Positions 35,483-45,447 of a DNA stretch of 64,000 nt are shown here, piece by piece (the first letter of the stretch is position 1; each line of letters opens with the position of its first letter). The notes beneath the pieces were generated by a model. The model worked only from the letters and a program-made list of their open reading frames with translations. It was not told where the DNA came from and searched no databases. The stretch comes from Methanocella arvoryzae MRE50 (GTDB lineage: Archaea > Halobacteriota > Methanocellia > Methanocellales > Methanocellaceae): positions 3,038,001 through 3,102,000 of the forward strand of contig NC_009464.1 of NCBI RefSeq assembly GCF_000063445.1, written 5' to 3'. The position numbers and the translations under genes are program-made.

Positions 35483-36769
35483 ATGGTTGAGGTTCTCGCG
35501 GACGTGGGCGGGAGCCCGGGGAAGGATTGCCGGGGCTTCTGTAAGTACTGCTATTTCAAGCTCGTGAAGGACGTGCCTGCCTTTGGGTGTAAGTATTGTA
35601 TGCCTTTCCAGAAGGGCTGCGACTACTGTACCCGGGGCGTGAAAGAGCAGTACCCGGGATTCAAGCCTTTGATGATGGTGGTCGCGGAGGTCCAGCAGGC
35701 GCTCATGTTCAACCGGGGATGTGTGGATAAGATCACGATCAGCGGCGGCGGCGACGTGAGTTGCTATCCGGAGCTGAAAGAACTTGTCAAGTACTTAGGG
35801 CAGTTCGGGATTCCCATCCACCTGGGCTACACCAGCGGCAAAGGTTTCGAGGGAGCCGACGATGCGGACTTCTTCATAGAGAACGGGGTGACAGAGGTCA
35901 CGTTCACCGTCTTCTCGGCCGACCCGAAAAAGCGCAGGGAGTACATGAACGATAAGCAGCCGAAAGAGTCGCTCGAGGCGCTGCGCCGGTTCTGTAAAGC
36001 GTGCGACGTCTATGCCGCCTCCGTTCTTATTCCCGGGGTGAACGACGGCGAGGACTTGATCAAGACCTGTGATCTGCTGCAAAAGTGGGGCGTCAGGGGT
36101 GTCATCCTGATGCGTTTCGCCAACTCCGAGGAACAGGGCCTGATCCTGAAGAACGGCCCCCTGATCAAAGGCGTGAAGCCCCACACCATCGAGGAGTTCG
36201 AAGATCTCGTCCACGACATCGCCTCAAGGTACAAATTCAGAGTGACCGGCACGCCGCTCGGCGATCCCCTGATCGGCTCCCCCTTCGCCATCGCGCACTA
36301 TCCTAAGCTGTTGAAGAAACTCCCCCCGGTCACAAAGGAGGCGACGCTCATCACCGGCACAGTAGCCGCCCCTATGCTCGCCAGTATCTTTGCACAGCTG
36401 GGAGGCACCGTCAACGTAGTGGCAGCGAAGAAAGATATCGCCTGCCTTCTCACTATAGATGACCTCAAGGGCGTCGATCTGAGGAAGGTCAAAGATACCG
36501 TGATCCTGCCAGGCCGCTCTTTCGTCTGGGATAAGGAAGCCGAGGAAGTACTTTCCGCCGATGGCGTCGAGCGCTTCGTCCGCAGAGGCCCGGACCGGCT
36601 GACTGCTGACGGAGAGATGACTATTGGCATGTCGAGGAAAGAGGTTCTGGAGATCGAAATCGAGGCGTTCACCGAGCTGATCCAGATGATCAACGTCTAC
36701 GGGCTGGAGCCGGTGAAAAAAGTCGCTAAGCCAAAACCTGTCCAGCGGCGAAAGCAGGTTAAAAGCTAA
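35483..36769 (+). CDS. mmp10: Methanogenesis marker protein 10, radical SAM arginine methyltransferase of McrA
   Basis: The 428-residue protein has the cluster motif [10 protein letters not shown] (C16/C20/C23), a cysteine-rich segment [14 protein letters not shown], and the radical SAM barrel ([13 protein letters not shown]). A conserved C-terminal domain follows ([19 protein letters not shown]). Mmp10 methylates a buried arginine near the active site of methyl-CoM reductase using cobalamin and SAM. It belongs functionally with the marker operon at 40-47 kb. The tail is lysine-rich. It starts about 75 bases after a repeat cluster. Confidence 0.93.
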   Translation: MVEVLADVGGSPGKDCRGFCKYCYFKLVKDVPAFGCKYCMPFQKGCDYCTRGVKEQYPGFKPLMMVVAEVQQALMFNRGCVDKITISGGGDVSCYPELKELVKYLGQFGIPIHLGYTSGKGFEGADDADFFIENGVTEVTFTVFSADPKKRREYMNDKQPKESLEALRRFCKACDVYAASVLIPGVNDGEDLIKTCDLLQKWGVRGVILMRFANSEEQGLILKNGPLIKGVKPHTIEEFEDLVHDIASRYKFRVTGTPLGDPLIGSPFAIAHYPKLLKKLPPVTKEATLITGTVAAPMLASIFAQLGGTVNVVAAKKDIACLLTIDDLKGVDLRKVKDTVILPGRSFVWDKEAEEVLSADGVERFVRRGPDRLTADGEMTIGMSRKEVLEIEIEAFTELIQMINVYGLEPVKKVAKPKPVQRRKQVKS

Positions 36770-36800
36770 GAATATTATGCGAACTTCCTGATGACTCATG

Positions 36801-37099
36801 TGTGGTGAGATAGCAAGACGAACGCTGCGCTGTGCCAAACCTCACTGATTTCACAGATTGAAACAGATTCCACAGATTCCTATTGGATACCACGGATGGC
36901 GACGGATTTCACAGGTAACCAAAAATTATTCTGTCGATTATCTTATGATTGCTATCGTTGATCGACTAATATTAGCGTATTCCTTCTGTGATATCGAGTG
37001 GTAATCTGTGGATTCAGCAGAGGAATCTGTGGAATCAAACGTAATCTGTGGCATCTGTGAGGATTAGCACAGCGCAGCGTTCGATTTGCTGTCTCGTGG
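36801..37099. mobile_element. ~300-bp non-coding element with terminal inverted repeats, copy A
   Basis: The ends match as inverted repeats of at least 24 bases (AGCAAGACGAACGCTGCGCT onward at 36812-36835; its complement at 37067-37090, two mismatches), continuing imperfectly to GTGGTGAGA/TCTCGTGG. Subterminal arms are CACAGATT-type units on the left and AATCTGTGG units on the right. The AT-rich centre has no coding frame. By eye it is about 85% identical to copy B at 39634. It looks like a MITE, although no transposase is present here. Confidence 0.78.
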
Positions 37100-37232
37100 A
37101 GCCTGTGCAATTACGTCCGGCGCATCATAGCGTTCTTGTACGTTCACCGACACAGAAACAACAGATTGCGAATTTTCTTTTCACCATAAACATCAGTATA
37201 CCATATATTATCCCTCATCCGAACCATGATCG

Positions 37233-37832
37233 ATGCAGATCTCTCCCCTCCAGTTCGAGGTTAAGAACCGGGACGGTTACGTTCGATGTGAGTTCTACGA
37301 GGGCGGTTCGGACAAAGGCGTCATCTACATGCATGGGGTGGGCGGCGGCACTCATGGCCCGTCTGACATCTATCACCCGCTGGCTGAGGACCTTCAAAAA
37401 TCGGGCATCTCTTCGTTGTTGATAAACTGCCGGTATGATTCTGCGCTGGATGAGTGCATCTCTGACCTCCTGGCCTGTATCGAGTACATGGACCAGGAAC
37501 TGCACATCGACAAGATCGGGCTTATCGGATGGTCTTTCGGGGGTGCGGTGGTCATCTCTGCCGCAGCATTAGATCAGCGGGTTAGAACTGTGGTGACCGT
37601 AGCCAGCCAGTCATATGGGACTGACGGCGTGGCAGACATTGCCCCAAGGCCTGTCCTGCTCATTCACGGCACCGGCGATAAGACTTTGACCTACCGGTGC
37701 TCGGTCGATATTGCCCGGAGGGCTGGCGAGCCGAAAAAGCTGGTGCTGTTCGAGAATGCCGATCACGGGATCAGCCAGAATAGAAAAGAAATGTATGATC
37801 TGATCCGTAACTGGTTCCTGGAGAATCTATGA
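37233..37832 (+). CDS. Alpha/beta hydrolase, dienelactone-hydrolase-like
   Basis: The 199-residue protein has the nucleophile elbow GWSFGG near residue 95, an oxyanion-strand segment YMHGVGGG, LLIHGTGDKT carrying the acid Asp, and the catalytic His in NADHGI. It should cleave esters or peptides in the cytoplasm; the substrate is unknown. The fold is complete though compact. It converges on the CMD-family gene with no gap between their stops. Confidence 0.82.
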   Translation: MQISPLQFEVKNRDGYVRCEFYEGGSDKGVIYMHGVGGGTHGPSDIYHPLAEDLQKSGISSLLINCRYDSALDECISDLLACIEYMDQELHIDKIGLIGWSFGGAVVISAAALDQRVRTVVTVASQSYGTDGVADIAPRPVLLIHGTGDKTLTYRCSVDIARRAGEPKKLVLFENADHGISQNRKEMYDLIRNWFLENL

Positions 37833-38324
37833 TCAGTCCGTCTTATCGTTCCCGTTCAGATTTTTGTGGTTGTTCTCGTAGACGATGCAGCCCGGGCATT
37901 CGTCCTTGAACGCCTCGGTATCCCGGTGCTCTTCCTTGTCCGCCTCGAACACCCTCATCGCCTGGGCGAGGGCTGCGGTATTTGACAGCGCGCTGGCCAG
38001 AAGGATGGTTTCGAACACTTTCTCTTCAGGGATGCCTTTTCGCCTGGCGACTCTCAGGTGCATCTTCAGGCAGTGGTCGCACTTCAGGGCGGTTGCAACA
38101 CCAATAGTTATAAGCTCTACCGTCGTCTCGTCGAGGTGCTCTGGATTGCGGAGCACTGCATCGTCGTAGATGATCTTGGGGAGCAGCACGTTCGGCCTGT
38201 CGCTCATCGCCTTGAGGATGAACGGGACTTCACCATAGTCGTCCTCGATGTTCTTGAGCAGTTCCTGTACTGCGTCGTCAGGCTCTTTTCCGAAGATTCC
38301 CTTTAGCGTGTTTTCGAACTTCAC
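37833..38324 (-). CDS. Carboxymuconolactone decarboxylase / AhpD-like protein
   Basis: The protein of about 163 residues has the redox motif CDHCLKMH of the AhpD/CMD family and the flanking helices (ELITIGVATALK and ETILLASALSN). Such proteins act as thiol peroxidase or reductase partners. A C-terminal extra pair DECPGC may also be redox active. GTG 38324 is chosen from the conserved start KFENTLKGIFG; the open frame reaches 38426 but the extra part is not family-like. Exact reaction unknown. Confidence 0.8.
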   Translation of the reverse strand: MKFENTLKGIFGKEPDDAVQELLKNIEDDYGEVPFILKAMSDRPNVLLPKIIYDDAVLRNPEHLDETTVELITIGVATALKCDHCLKMHLRVARRKGIPEEKVFETILLASALSNTAALAQAMRVFEADKEEHRDTEAFKDECPGCIVYENNHKNLNGNDKTD

Positions 38325-38434
38325 CCTTATCCCTGCTATGAAAATGATAGTGTAGTTATCCGTCCAGGAGTATTTATAGTAACCGGAACACACGGGCGGA
38401 ATGCTTTTGTGTCCGGACTGACACATTCCTACCG

Positions 38435-38809
38435 ATGACGCTACAGCGGCTAATGCCCTTTATCTCGATGTTCATCTACTCCCTCATCATCGTCGTCGCC
38501 AGCCTCCTGCTGGCAGGCCTCTACATCATCCTGACCGGGGGAGGAAACCTAATCGTAGCCCTTTCGAACCTGTTATTCATCGAGAGCGGCATCATACTCC
38601 TGATCGGCGCCTCAATAGAGTTCTTCCATCTCGCAGGCCGGGACGATCGGGTGGTTGTGTCTACTAAGGTCCTCTTTCCCATAAGAGCCGGCGAGAGTAA
38701 GGCTGATGCCCATAACGTTGAGTTACACAACCCGGGGTGGCTGCTTATTTTTCTTGGAGCGCTGCTCTTCGCATACTCACTTACTTTAGTCCTGCTTTTC
38801 GCAAAATAG
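38435..38809 (+). CDS. Small membrane protein
   Basis: The 124-residue protein has three predicted membrane helices (about residues 9-32, 39-63, 101-122) with a polar segment between the last two containing LFPIRAGESKADAHN. No family is recognised. It lies divergently from the CMD gene and 60 bases before the exported-domain gene, possibly in one transcript with it. Confidence 0.65.
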   Translation: MTLQRLMPFISMFIYSLIIVVASLLLAGLYIILTGGGNLIVALSNLLFIESGIILLIGASIEFFHLAGRDDRVVVSTKVLFPIRAGESKADAHNVELHNPGWLLIFLGALLFAYSLTLVLLFAK

Positions 38810-38868
38810 GGTGGTGCTTACAGGACTATTTCAAAAAGTATAAATCCTTATATCAGGATGTTTAATCT

Positions 38869-39513
38869 ATGCTCGGCCGTACTACCTCGATTCTCATCGC
38901 GGTGTTCGTCTTCCTGGCTCTGACAGCTCCGGCTGCCACTGCAGATCAAAACATACCTTTGCCACAGACAGAGGAATTTTTATACAAGGACAAGCAACGG
39001 CCGGTTATCATCCACCTGCTCGTGATCAACACGACTGACAAGCCACTCAGCAACGTCTTCCCGCCGGAGAATTCCCAGAACCTCAAGTGGGTACGCCTGT
39101 TCTACAGCTATGAGAATACCGGTGATTCGCAGGTCAAGGCCTTCATCAAGGTCATCTTTGTGGATAGCAATGGCAATCAGTACCAGAACGATAATGATGA
39201 GTACACTGGTGAATCTGTCCTGCCTCATACTATCACAGACCCCATGTTTATCGAAGTGCCGGTGCCTAAGAATGCCGAGATCACCCAGTTCATCATCCGT
39301 CAGGGCTTCTACGAGACTGTTTACCAGATTCCCAGGGTTACGGCAACTCCGACACCCTCCTTACAGATAACGCCCACTGCTGCAGGCACTCCCACGACTG
39401 ATGCAGGCAACCGGGGCTTCGACGGGTGCCTGCCCTTCATTCCCTTCGCTATGGCAGGAGGCCTGGCGGCGGCAGGAATGGTTATCAACCGCGGTGGATT
39501 CCGCAGAAGATAA
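38869..39513 (+). CDS. Exported domain with Thr/Pro linker and C-terminal anchor, paralogue of 19871
   Basis: The 214-residue protein has a signal peptide (residues 1-25, ending ATADQ), one beta-rich domain with LFYSYENTGDSQVKAFIKV and FIIRQGFYETVYQ, a Thr/Pro linker, a C-terminal helix and a basic RRR end. The plan and core match the protein at 19871-20512, encoded 18 kb away on the other strand. It is probably membrane-anchored and faces outward. Domain family and ligand are unknown. Confidence 0.72.
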   Translation: MLGRTTSILIAVFVFLALTAPAATADQNIPLPQTEEFLYKDKQRPVIIHLLVINTTDKPLSNVFPPENSQNLKWVRLFYSYENTGDSQVKAFIKVIFVDSNGNQYQNDNDEYTGESVLPHTITDPMFIEVPVPKNAEITQFIIRQGFYETVYQIPRVTATPTPSLQITPTAAGTPTTDAGNRGFDGCLPFIPFAMAGGLAAAGMVINRGGFRRR

Positions 39514-39633
39514 CTATTATATCTTTACTCGGTTTTTCAACTGTTGTCCGATCAAGTCGTCGTGCGTATACTATAGCATATCCTCGTATGAACGTTGTCA
39601 AACGCTGTGCTGTGCCTCACTTGATAGTACAGG

Positions 39634-39935
39634 CTCCTCGAGAAAGCAAAACGAACGCTGCGCTGTGCAAAACCTCACAGATTTCACGGATTGAAACAGA
39701 ATCCACAGATTTCTAATTGATAGCACAGATTACGATTGATTTCACAGATAACTAAAAATATTCTGATCGATTGTCTTGCGATTGCCATCGGTGATCGATT
39801 ATTATTATAGTATTCCTTCTGTGATATCGTGTAGTAATCTGTGGATTCAGCAGAGGGAATCTGTGGAATCAGTCAGAATCTGTGGCATCTGTGTGGATTG
39901 GCACAGCGCAGCGTTCGTCTTGCAATCTCACCACA
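39634..39935. mobile_element. ~300-bp non-coding element with terminal inverted repeats, copy B
   Basis: The terminal repeats are at 39645-39668 and 39901-39924 (CGAACGCTGCGCTGTGC and its exact complement). The right edge runs on through TCTTGCAATCTCACCACA, which is the complement of the left edge of copy A. The internal arms carry CACAGATTT/AATCTGTGG units; TATTCCTTCTGTGATATCG in the centre-right is shared with copy A. No coding potential. A partial extra tag (AACGCTGTGCTGTGCCTCAC) lies just before it at 39601. Confidence 0.78.
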
Positions 39936-39948
39936 TAAGAGCAATTAG

Positions 39949-40022
39949 AGAATGCACAGCGAAGCATTCGTCTTCTAGATCGTCTTCCAGGACGCCTGCA
40001 TGCGCTGACTTTTAAAAGGCTA
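39949..40022. repeat. Degenerate copy of the 26616 repeat
   Basis: GCACAGCGAAGCATTCGTCTT followed by TTCCAGGACGCCTGCATGCG and AAAAGGCTAAC parallels the 26616-26690 stretch in order and spacing, but the hairpin has decayed. It adjoins copy B of the ~300-bp element. Confidence 0.5.
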
Positions 40023-40081
40023 ACATCTGGGCACAGACACATGTCCAGAAAGTTCCAGGAGCGACAATAAATAGAAGAACA

Positions 40082-40100
40082 GGCCACAGCGCTCGTGGCC
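40082..40100 (-). terminator. Terminator of the mmp operon
   Basis: GGCCAC/GTGGCC with a seven-base loop lies just beyond the mmp7 stop on the minus strand, followed by TGTTCTTC. Confidence 0.6.
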
Positions 40101-40110
40101 TTCAATCTTC

Positions 40111-41031
40111 TTATATAACGAACCCGGTCTCTGACTTTGGCAGAATTCTCAGGATGATGTAATCCTTCATCCTCGAGCGGTAGAGTTTCGCTACCTCGCG
40201 CATGTAGATTCCCTCGTCGAATTTGACGTTGAGGATGCGCTCTGCGTACTCGTCGTAGGGTACCTTGATGCGGCAGCCGTTGAGCTGCAGCGTGATCGGC
40301 GTCGGGGCCAGCGACTCCGGAATGTCCGGGATCTGCTTTTCAATCTCGTGCATCACCCTTGGCGGGCTGACGCTGAGGGGGTCCTTATCCAGTTCTGCCC
40401 TGCGCTCGTCCAGGACTTTGCCAGTGGCATCCACCAGCCTGTCCAGGATCGCCAGCTCGTCTTTCTGCCTGGTCCTGTGCATCACTCTGCCGAGGCCTCC
40501 GATGTAGGCGACGCATCCCGGTACCTCGACTACGTCCATATTCGGGCCTCCGGTCACCACGATCGGTACTTCGATGTCCCGGAAGAGTTTGGTCTTCTCC
40601 TTGATGCACTCCCGGAAATTGCCGTACGTGAAGACTGCGCAGTCATGCTCGTTGATCAGGTCGATTTCAGTCGCCTTGAGCTGTGCCACGCGCTTGCCCA
40701 CGCCTCTGGCCAGGCCTATCATGTTTGTCTTGGAGCCCGCCCTGCGGAGATATTCCGCAATGTCGCAGGCTAAGTGGGGCAAGTGCTGGTAAGCCAGCGT
40801 TGGCGTGACCACGGCTATCTCGGCGCCGGCGAGAGGTGCTTTGGTGAGCTTGCCCAGCAGTTCTTTTGCCTTGGCCTCGATCAGCGGCAGGTCTGCGTTA
40901 GGCACCAGCATGACTACGATGACGTCCAGCTGGAGCACGTTTTTCTGCAGGATGTAGCCGCCGAGGTCTTCGACCAGCTCGATCATCTGCTCGTGCTTAT
41001 ATATGCCACCCTGGAAGATCAGTGGTTCCAT
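40111..41031 (-). CDS. mmp7: Methanogenesis marker protein 7
   Basis: The 306-residue protein matches the marker 7 family (IFQGGIYKHEQMIELVEDLG, QKNVLQLDVIVVMLVPN, GGPNMDVVEVPGCVAYIGG). Mmp7 has been found with Mmp3, Mmp17, McrC and component A2 in the ATP-dependent complex that activates methyl-CoM reductase. It is the last gene of the operon, six bases after mmp17. There is no membrane segment. The individual biochemical role is not known. Confidence 0.92.
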   Translation of the reverse strand: MEPLIFQGGIYKHEQMIELVEDLGGYILQKNVLQLDVIVVMLVPNADLPLIEAKAKELLGKLTKAPLAGAEIAVVTPTLAYQHLPHLACDIAEYLRRAGSKTNMIGLARGVGKRVAQLKATEIDLINEHDCAVFTYGNFRECIKEKTKLFRDIEVPIVVTGGPNMDVVEVPGCVAYIGGLGRVMHRTRQKDELAILDRLVDATGKVLDERRAELDKDPLSVSPPRVMHEIEKQIPDIPESLAPTPITLQLNGCRIKVPYDEYAERILNVKFDEGIYMREVAKLYRSRMKDYIILRILPKSETGFVI

Positions 41032-41037
41032 GCCCGG

Positions 41038-41649
41038 TCAGTCCTCCTTATCATGTTTGATCTCTTCTCTTATGCGGTGGCAGACGTTCATCCACTCGGG
41101 CTTTATCGGGTCTTCGGAGGCGATGAAGGCGAGCATATGTTCTGAAATGTAATGTTTGCGCACCCTGAATCCCTCCGGCGCTATCCTGATCAGCGCGTCG
41201 ATCACGGCTTTCTTGAGCTCGTCCTTGGGGTCGTAGACCACGATGGAGGAGATCTCGTCGTGCTGGCGGGCGTAGTCGCCGTCTACGGGGACGATGACCG
41301 ACGTTCTGTCGGTGGGGATGATCCGGTCGCGGCCGTACTTGAGGTAGAGCTTTCCGACAGCCGTGGAAGCATACTGTTCTTCCCTGACCGATACCATGAT
41401 GCCTTCGTTGACGCTGTTGATGTCGGCTACGTCTCCGAGGGTGATGGTCGGCAGGCCCTGCCTGAATATGCCTACAATGATGAAGACAGGCTCTTTAGGA
41501 TCTATGTAGACTCGCAGGCGGCCGATTGCCCGTACTAAGTTCAGGTCTGTGAGCACGTCCCTGATGACGCCCTCGTACTTCTGAGCGCCTTCCTCGTCAA
41601 GGCATTCGACTTTGAAGACTTCGAGAGGCTCCATTATGTCAGTGTTCAT
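41038..41649 (-). CDS. mmp17: Methanogenesis marker protein 17
   Basis: The 203-residue protein fits marker 17 ([52 protein letters not shown]). It is part of the methyl-CoM reductase activation complex described in methanogens. ATG 41649 has GGAGG six bases upstream; the upstream in-frame start reads only arginines from the mmp15 end and is rejected. The start overlaps the end of mmp15, so translation is coupled. Confidence 0.9.
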   Translation of the reverse strand: MNTDIMEPLEVFKVECLDEEGAQKYEGVIRDVLTDLNLVRAIGRLRVYIDPKEPVFIIVGIFRQGLPTITLGDVADINSVNEGIMVSVREEQYASTAVGKLYLKYGRDRIIPTDRTSVIVPVDGDYARQHDEISSIVVYDPKDELKKAVIDALIRIAPEGFRVRKHYISEHMLAFIASEDPIKPEWMNVCHRIREEIKHDKED

Positions 41650-42895
41650 CCTGCGCCTCCTCACTCCCTCCCCTTAGCCCGGAGACGAGGAGGGCGGCGC
41701 CTACCGCGCCGATGTGCTGGGAGTAAGGCGGGACGATGACGTCCATCTTCAGCAGGTCGCCCATTGCCTTGACGAGGCCGATGTTAAGCGAAGATCCTCC
41801 CACCATGATCACCGGCTTCTTTACCTCTATCTCCTGCAGCTGCTGCTCGAAAACCTGCTCTGCAACGCTGTAGCAGGCTGCTGCGGCCACGTCTTCTCTG
41901 GCGTTGCCCTTGGACAGCGAGTTGATCAGGCTCTGGGTGCCGAAGACGATACAGTAGCTGTTCATGGTTACTTTTGAGTGGTCGCCCTTGACGGCCAGTG
42001 CTCCCATGTCTCCGATCTCTACGCCCAGCCTGTTGGCGGACTGCTCGAGGAACCTGCCGGATGCGCCTGCGCAAATGCCGCCCATCGTGAAGCTGCCGGG
42101 GATGCCGTCCTGGACTGAGATGGCCTTGTTGTCCATGCCGCCGATGTCGATGACCGTGGCCGGACCCTTCTGTTTTCCGGCCAGGTAGACGGCGCCTTTG
42201 GAGTTGACCGTCAGCTCTTCCTGCACGAGGTCGGCGTTGTAGTGCTTGCCGATCAGGAACCTGCCGTAGCCGGTGGTGCCGATGCCTTCCAGATCTTCTC
42301 TCTTGACGCCGGCTTCTGCCAGCGCCTTGCTGAAGGCTTCCTCGGCGCTCTTGAGGACGTCGGTGGACTTGACCCAGCCCGTGCCGATAATTTTGTTGTC
42401 CCTCATGATGACGGCCTTGGTGGTGCTCGATCCAGAGTCTATGCCCGCGGTCAGGCCGGACTGCTCTTCTCTGGCGAGCAGGCTGCGGCGGAGCGCAGTG
42501 GTCGACAGGGCTTCCATTCTCGTGAGAAGCGTCTCGTGGGAAGTCCTCTCGGTGAAAGAATAGCTGATGACCGGTAAGCCGGACTGCTGGTGAATGTAGT
42601 CTCTCAGGGCGTTCCTGACGATGGCGCCTTCGGCGCACCGGAAGCAGGTCGTGATGAAGACGGCGTCTGCCTTGGTATCGCCTTTGACGATGCTCTTCGC
42701 CCTGGCGATCATCAGGCGCAGGTCCGGACTGGCCACCTGCAGGCCGAACGCGTTGGCGTTCTCTTTCACGTTGCCGATCTCTACCTCGGGGAAGACGATC
42801 TGGGCCTGGACCTGCTCTGCGGCCTTCTCGATCTCAGATTGCACGCCGCTGTGCTCCGAGCCGCAGGTGAGGTGGGCTATGCGTATCTTTCTCAC
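41639..42895 (-). CDS. mmp15: Methanogenesis marker protein 15 (BadF/HgdC-type ATPase)
   Basis: The 418-residue protein has an N-terminal ~140-residue methanogen-specific domain with cysteines ([20 protein letters not shown]). A BadF/BadG/HgdC-type ASKHA ATPase follows ([41 protein letters not shown]). Proteins of the ATPase family hydrolyse ATP to push electrons into iron-sulfur or corrinoid partners, so a reductive role in methyl-CoM reductase maturation is plausible. GTG start overlaps mmp5 by four bases. Confidence 0.92.
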   Translation of the reverse strand: MRKIRIAHLTCGSEHSGVQSEIEKAAEQVQAQIVFPEVEIGNVKENANAFGLQVASPDLRLMIARAKSIVKGDTKADAVFITTCFRCAEGAIVRNALRDYIHQQSGLPVISYSFTERTSHETLLTRMEALSTTALRRSLLAREEQSGLTAGIDSGSSTTKAVIMRDNKIIGTGWVKSTDVLKSAEEAFSKALAEAGVKREDLEGIGTTGYGRFLIGKHYNADLVQEELTVNSKGAVYLAGKQKGPATVIDIGGMDNKAISVQDGIPGSFTMGGICAGASGRFLEQSANRLGVEIGDMGALAVKGDHSKVTMNSYCIVFGTQSLINSLSKGNAREDVAAAACYSVAEQVFEQQLQEIEVKKPVIMVGGSSLNIGLVKAMGDLLKMDVIVPPYSQHIGAVGAALLVSGLRGGSEEAQDEH

Positions 42896-43359
42896 TGGCT
42901 TCCCTCCGCATCAGGCGCTTGTTCTTTTGTAAGCTTACGAAGGAACTCGTTTACGTATAACACGAAGTTTTTCGCCTCGTTCTCATTTTTGGGGTACTGC
43001 AGTTCCAGGACTGGCACACCCTTCTTTCTTACCACGTACTTCAGCAGTTCGTTCGTCCGGGCGCAGCCCATACATCCGAACATGTATTCTGCATCCTCTA
43101 CAATGATGGCTGCCTCGGCCTGCTCGATCAGCGGGTCCATGAGGGCCATGCGGCCCCTGACGCCCGAGGGGATCTCGATGGCGGCGTATTTCAGGCCTTT
43201 CTTCGGGTCGTCCGGCGTCATGTTCATGGGAGGGGAGTCCAGACTGGGGCTGGTCACCTTCTTGCGGACCTCGCTCATGAGCGTCAGCGGCTCGTGGCCG
43301 AAGCGCTCGACAAGATCTGCTAATATGAGGCTGTTAGGGGGATAGATGAATATTTTCAT
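42892..43359 (-). CDS. mmp5: Methanogenesis marker protein 5
   Basis: The 155-residue protein fits marker 5 ([39 protein letters not shown]). The CMGC motif suggests a redox or metal site. Function unknown; distribution is restricted to methanogens and relatives. It overlaps mmp6 and mmp15 by four bases each, so it is translated as part of a coupled series and its dosage should follow theirs. Confidence 0.88.
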   Translation of the reverse strand: MKIFIYPPNSLILADLVERFGHEPLTLMSEVRKKVTSPSLDSPPMNMTPDDPKKGLKYAAIEIPSGVRGRMALMDPLIEQAEAAIIVEDAEYMFGCMGCARTNELLKYVVRKKGVPVLELQYPKNENEAKNFVLYVNEFLRKLTKEQAPDAEGSQ

Positions 43360-43811
43360 TGCGCATCTCCTTCTGCGATAGTAGAATTAATGATTTCCTT
43401 GAACCTGTCAACGTCAATATTTTTAGGCCTCGGCTGGGGTACGGGCGTGAAACCTCTCTCTACGAGTACCAGTCCTTTGGCGATATCCGGCAGGATGTCC
43501 AGCTCCTCTTTCAGCTGGTGGAAGCCCGGCCTGGGGCCTCCTCCCCTGTTAGCCCGGCAACGCCTTTTGTCGCCCGACGGGTAACCTCGCTCCTTGATGA
43601 ATATCTTGTGAGGGTGTTCGTTCCGGAGCTCTTCGGCCAGCCGGTTTACCTCGCTTCTCTTTCCGGTTATCATTAGCCCGTAGCAGGTTTCCTTGATTAC
43701 AACGTCGCTCGTAATCTTGTAAGCGCTGATCGCCACCTCTGCAGGCAGCAGCGAATCAGATATGACCACCATTTTTGTTATGACATCTTCCTGCTGTCCT
43801 TCACTCGCCAT
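43356..43811 (-). CDS. mmp6: Methanogenesis marker protein 6
   Basis: The 151-residue protein fits marker 6 ([52 protein letters not shown]). The arginine/cysteine-rich middle is conserved in the family. ATG 43811 sits six bases after GGAGGT and overlaps the mmp3 stop; GTG 43814 is an alternative. Role unknown; the operon context points to methyl-CoM reductase maturation. Confidence 0.88.
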   Translation of the reverse strand: MASEGQQEDVITKMVVISDSLLPAEVAISAYKITSDVVIKETCYGLMITGKRSEVNRLAEELRNEHPHKIFIKERGYPSGDKRRCRANRGGGPRPGFHQLKEELDILPDIAKGLVLVERGFTPVPQPRPKNIDVDRFKEIINSTIAEGDAQ

Positions 43812-45346
43812 CACCGCACCTCCGTGAAATAGACGGTCTCCTTCTCCTTAGTTTTCCTCAGCTTTTCCATGTTCAGCACCCTGCCGATGATGTTGGTGGA
43901 GGTGTATTTCTCCCCTGTCGGGCCGAACTTGCTGCTGTCTCCGAACCTCACGCCCACCATGCCTGCATACCGGGCAGCCATGTTGGTCATACCGATCTCG
44001 CCTGCCGCCACGATCGAGCCCTCTTCCGGCTTGTTCTCCGGTATAAGCTCGCCGACGTGTACTGTCTTGCCCTTGAAGAGCAGCGTATCCTCGTACTTGA
44101 AGAACACGTTGAGCGATCCCACGTGCTGCTCTTTCAACCCCGACGCCCGGCGGAAGTATTCTACCGACTGGGGGGCTCTGTCATCGTATAATTCGATCTC
44201 AACAAGGCCGTCCCTTGGAATCGCTGTGATTTTGACGCTGCCCGAGCTGACGATCTCCATTGTAGTCCGCGGCGTCTGGTCGACGACTACTGCATCTTCG
44301 CCCTGGTGGCCGGCTTTCTCGTACCTGATGCCCCGCCGTGTCAGAAATTCTTCGGCGGCTTTAAGATCCATGCCCAGCACACTAAGGCGGTCGGGCACAG
44401 TCGTGACAGCGATGCGCTGGCCGGGGCTGACGATCTTCACCAGTTCGATGCCGTTGATCACTCTGCCGACGATCGAGTGATAGATGCTCGATGTCAGGTC
44501 TGCTCTGGAAATGTAGATCCGGCCTTTGCCGCTGCCGTCTGTCCGGATGCTTACCGCGCCTTCGCTCCTGGCCCCGAGGTTTTCGTACGGGCAGACCTCT
44601 CCCAGCATGACGTCGCTGGATATGAACGTGCTGGCGGCAAAGTCCACCGGGAATGTCCCGTCCTTGACCGCCGCGTAGAAATGCTCTGCTCCGTCTTTGG
44701 CTTTAGGCATCATTTCTACCTGCAGGGCAGTGTGTATCTCCATGCCCTCCTCCACCGGCATCGAAGTATCCGTCGTGACAGTCTTGTTGGCGAACTTCTC
44801 CAGCTTCACGACCGGCTCGATGGACTTGATGCTGTCGTCCTGACCCAGGCTTGCCAGCACCTTTTTGCCCGAGATGATCTTCCCGAAAGCTCCGCCACCC
44901 CTGACACCGTAGTCAGAAGTGTGGTCTGCTTTAGAGATGATTAGATAAGTGTTCTTTGCATCGTAGCCGCCAGTACCAAAGGACACGTCCCAGCGCCGGT
45001 ATTCCGTCTCTGTCTTGCCGGCTGGCACTCCTGTCGGGGCCGGTCCGAAGGCTATTGCATAGCCTGTTGTCCACTTGGTTTCCGTGCCTGCGAACTTGCT
45101 GTAGCTGTCGAGCCAGGCCTGCTTGAGCGCTCCTCCGGTCAGCTCTAACCGTATCTCGCCCCGGGTTGTCAGTATCTTGAACTCAGTGGCTACTTCTTTC
45201 CGGGCTTCTTCCCTGCCGCTGATGATACCTATGACTGTGCCCGGGTGATGGCTGACACCTGCCGCCGCCAGCGCGTCGGCTACAGTTGCTCCCTCTCGGA
45301 CCGCAACCTTTTTCCCGTCGACATCTACGACATATTTTACGCTCAA
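43811..45346 (-). CDS. mmp3: Methanogenesis marker protein 3 (UPF0288)
   Basis: The 511-residue protein fits UPF0288/marker 3: an N-terminal ubiquitin-like segment (YVVDVDGKKVAVREGATVAD), repeated cyclophilin-like or peptidyl-prolyl-isomerase-like segments, and EYFRRASGLKEQHVGSLNVF. It belongs to the activation complex of methyl-CoM reductase. It begins with TTG; GAGGG lies five bases upstream and no ATG offers a better start. It is 100 bases downstream of atwA on the same strand. Confidence 0.9.
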   Translation of the reverse strand: MSVKYVVDVDGKKVAVREGATVADALAAAGVSHHPGTVIGIISGREEARKEVATEFKILTTRGEIRLELTGGALKQAWLDSYSKFAGTETKWTTGYAIAFGPAPTGVPAGKTETEYRRWDVSFGTGGYDAKNTYLIISKADHTSDYGVRGGGAFGKIISGKKVLASLGQDDSIKSIEPVVKLEKFANKTVTTDTSMPVEEGMEIHTALQVEMMPKAKDGAEHFYAAVKDGTFPVDFAASTFISSDVMLGEVCPYENLGARSEGAVSIRTDGSGKGRIYISRADLTSSIYHSIVGRVINGIELVKIVSPGQRIAVTTVPDRLSVLGMDLKAAEEFLTRRGIRYEKAGHQGEDAVVVDQTPRTTMEIVSSGSVKITAIPRDGLVEIELYDDRAPQSVEYFRRASGLKEQHVGSLNVFFKYEDTLLFKGKTVHVGELIPENKPEEGSIVAAGEIGMTNMAARYAGMVGVRFGDSSKFGPTGEKYTSTNIIGRVLNMEKLRKTKEKETVYFTEVR

Positions 45347-45447
45347 AGTACCCTCTTCTCCAGACTAAAATGATATATCAGCTCAAATACTTTCTTTTTA
45401 GCGAAATAAAAGAAAACACTTCCTCTGCCAGTATAAAGAGATGGGCC

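Noticed and set aside
42590-43345. A 251-codon open frame opposite mmp15/mmp5
   Set aside because: It crosses two well-defined genes and their overlap, and resembles a codon-mirror of them.
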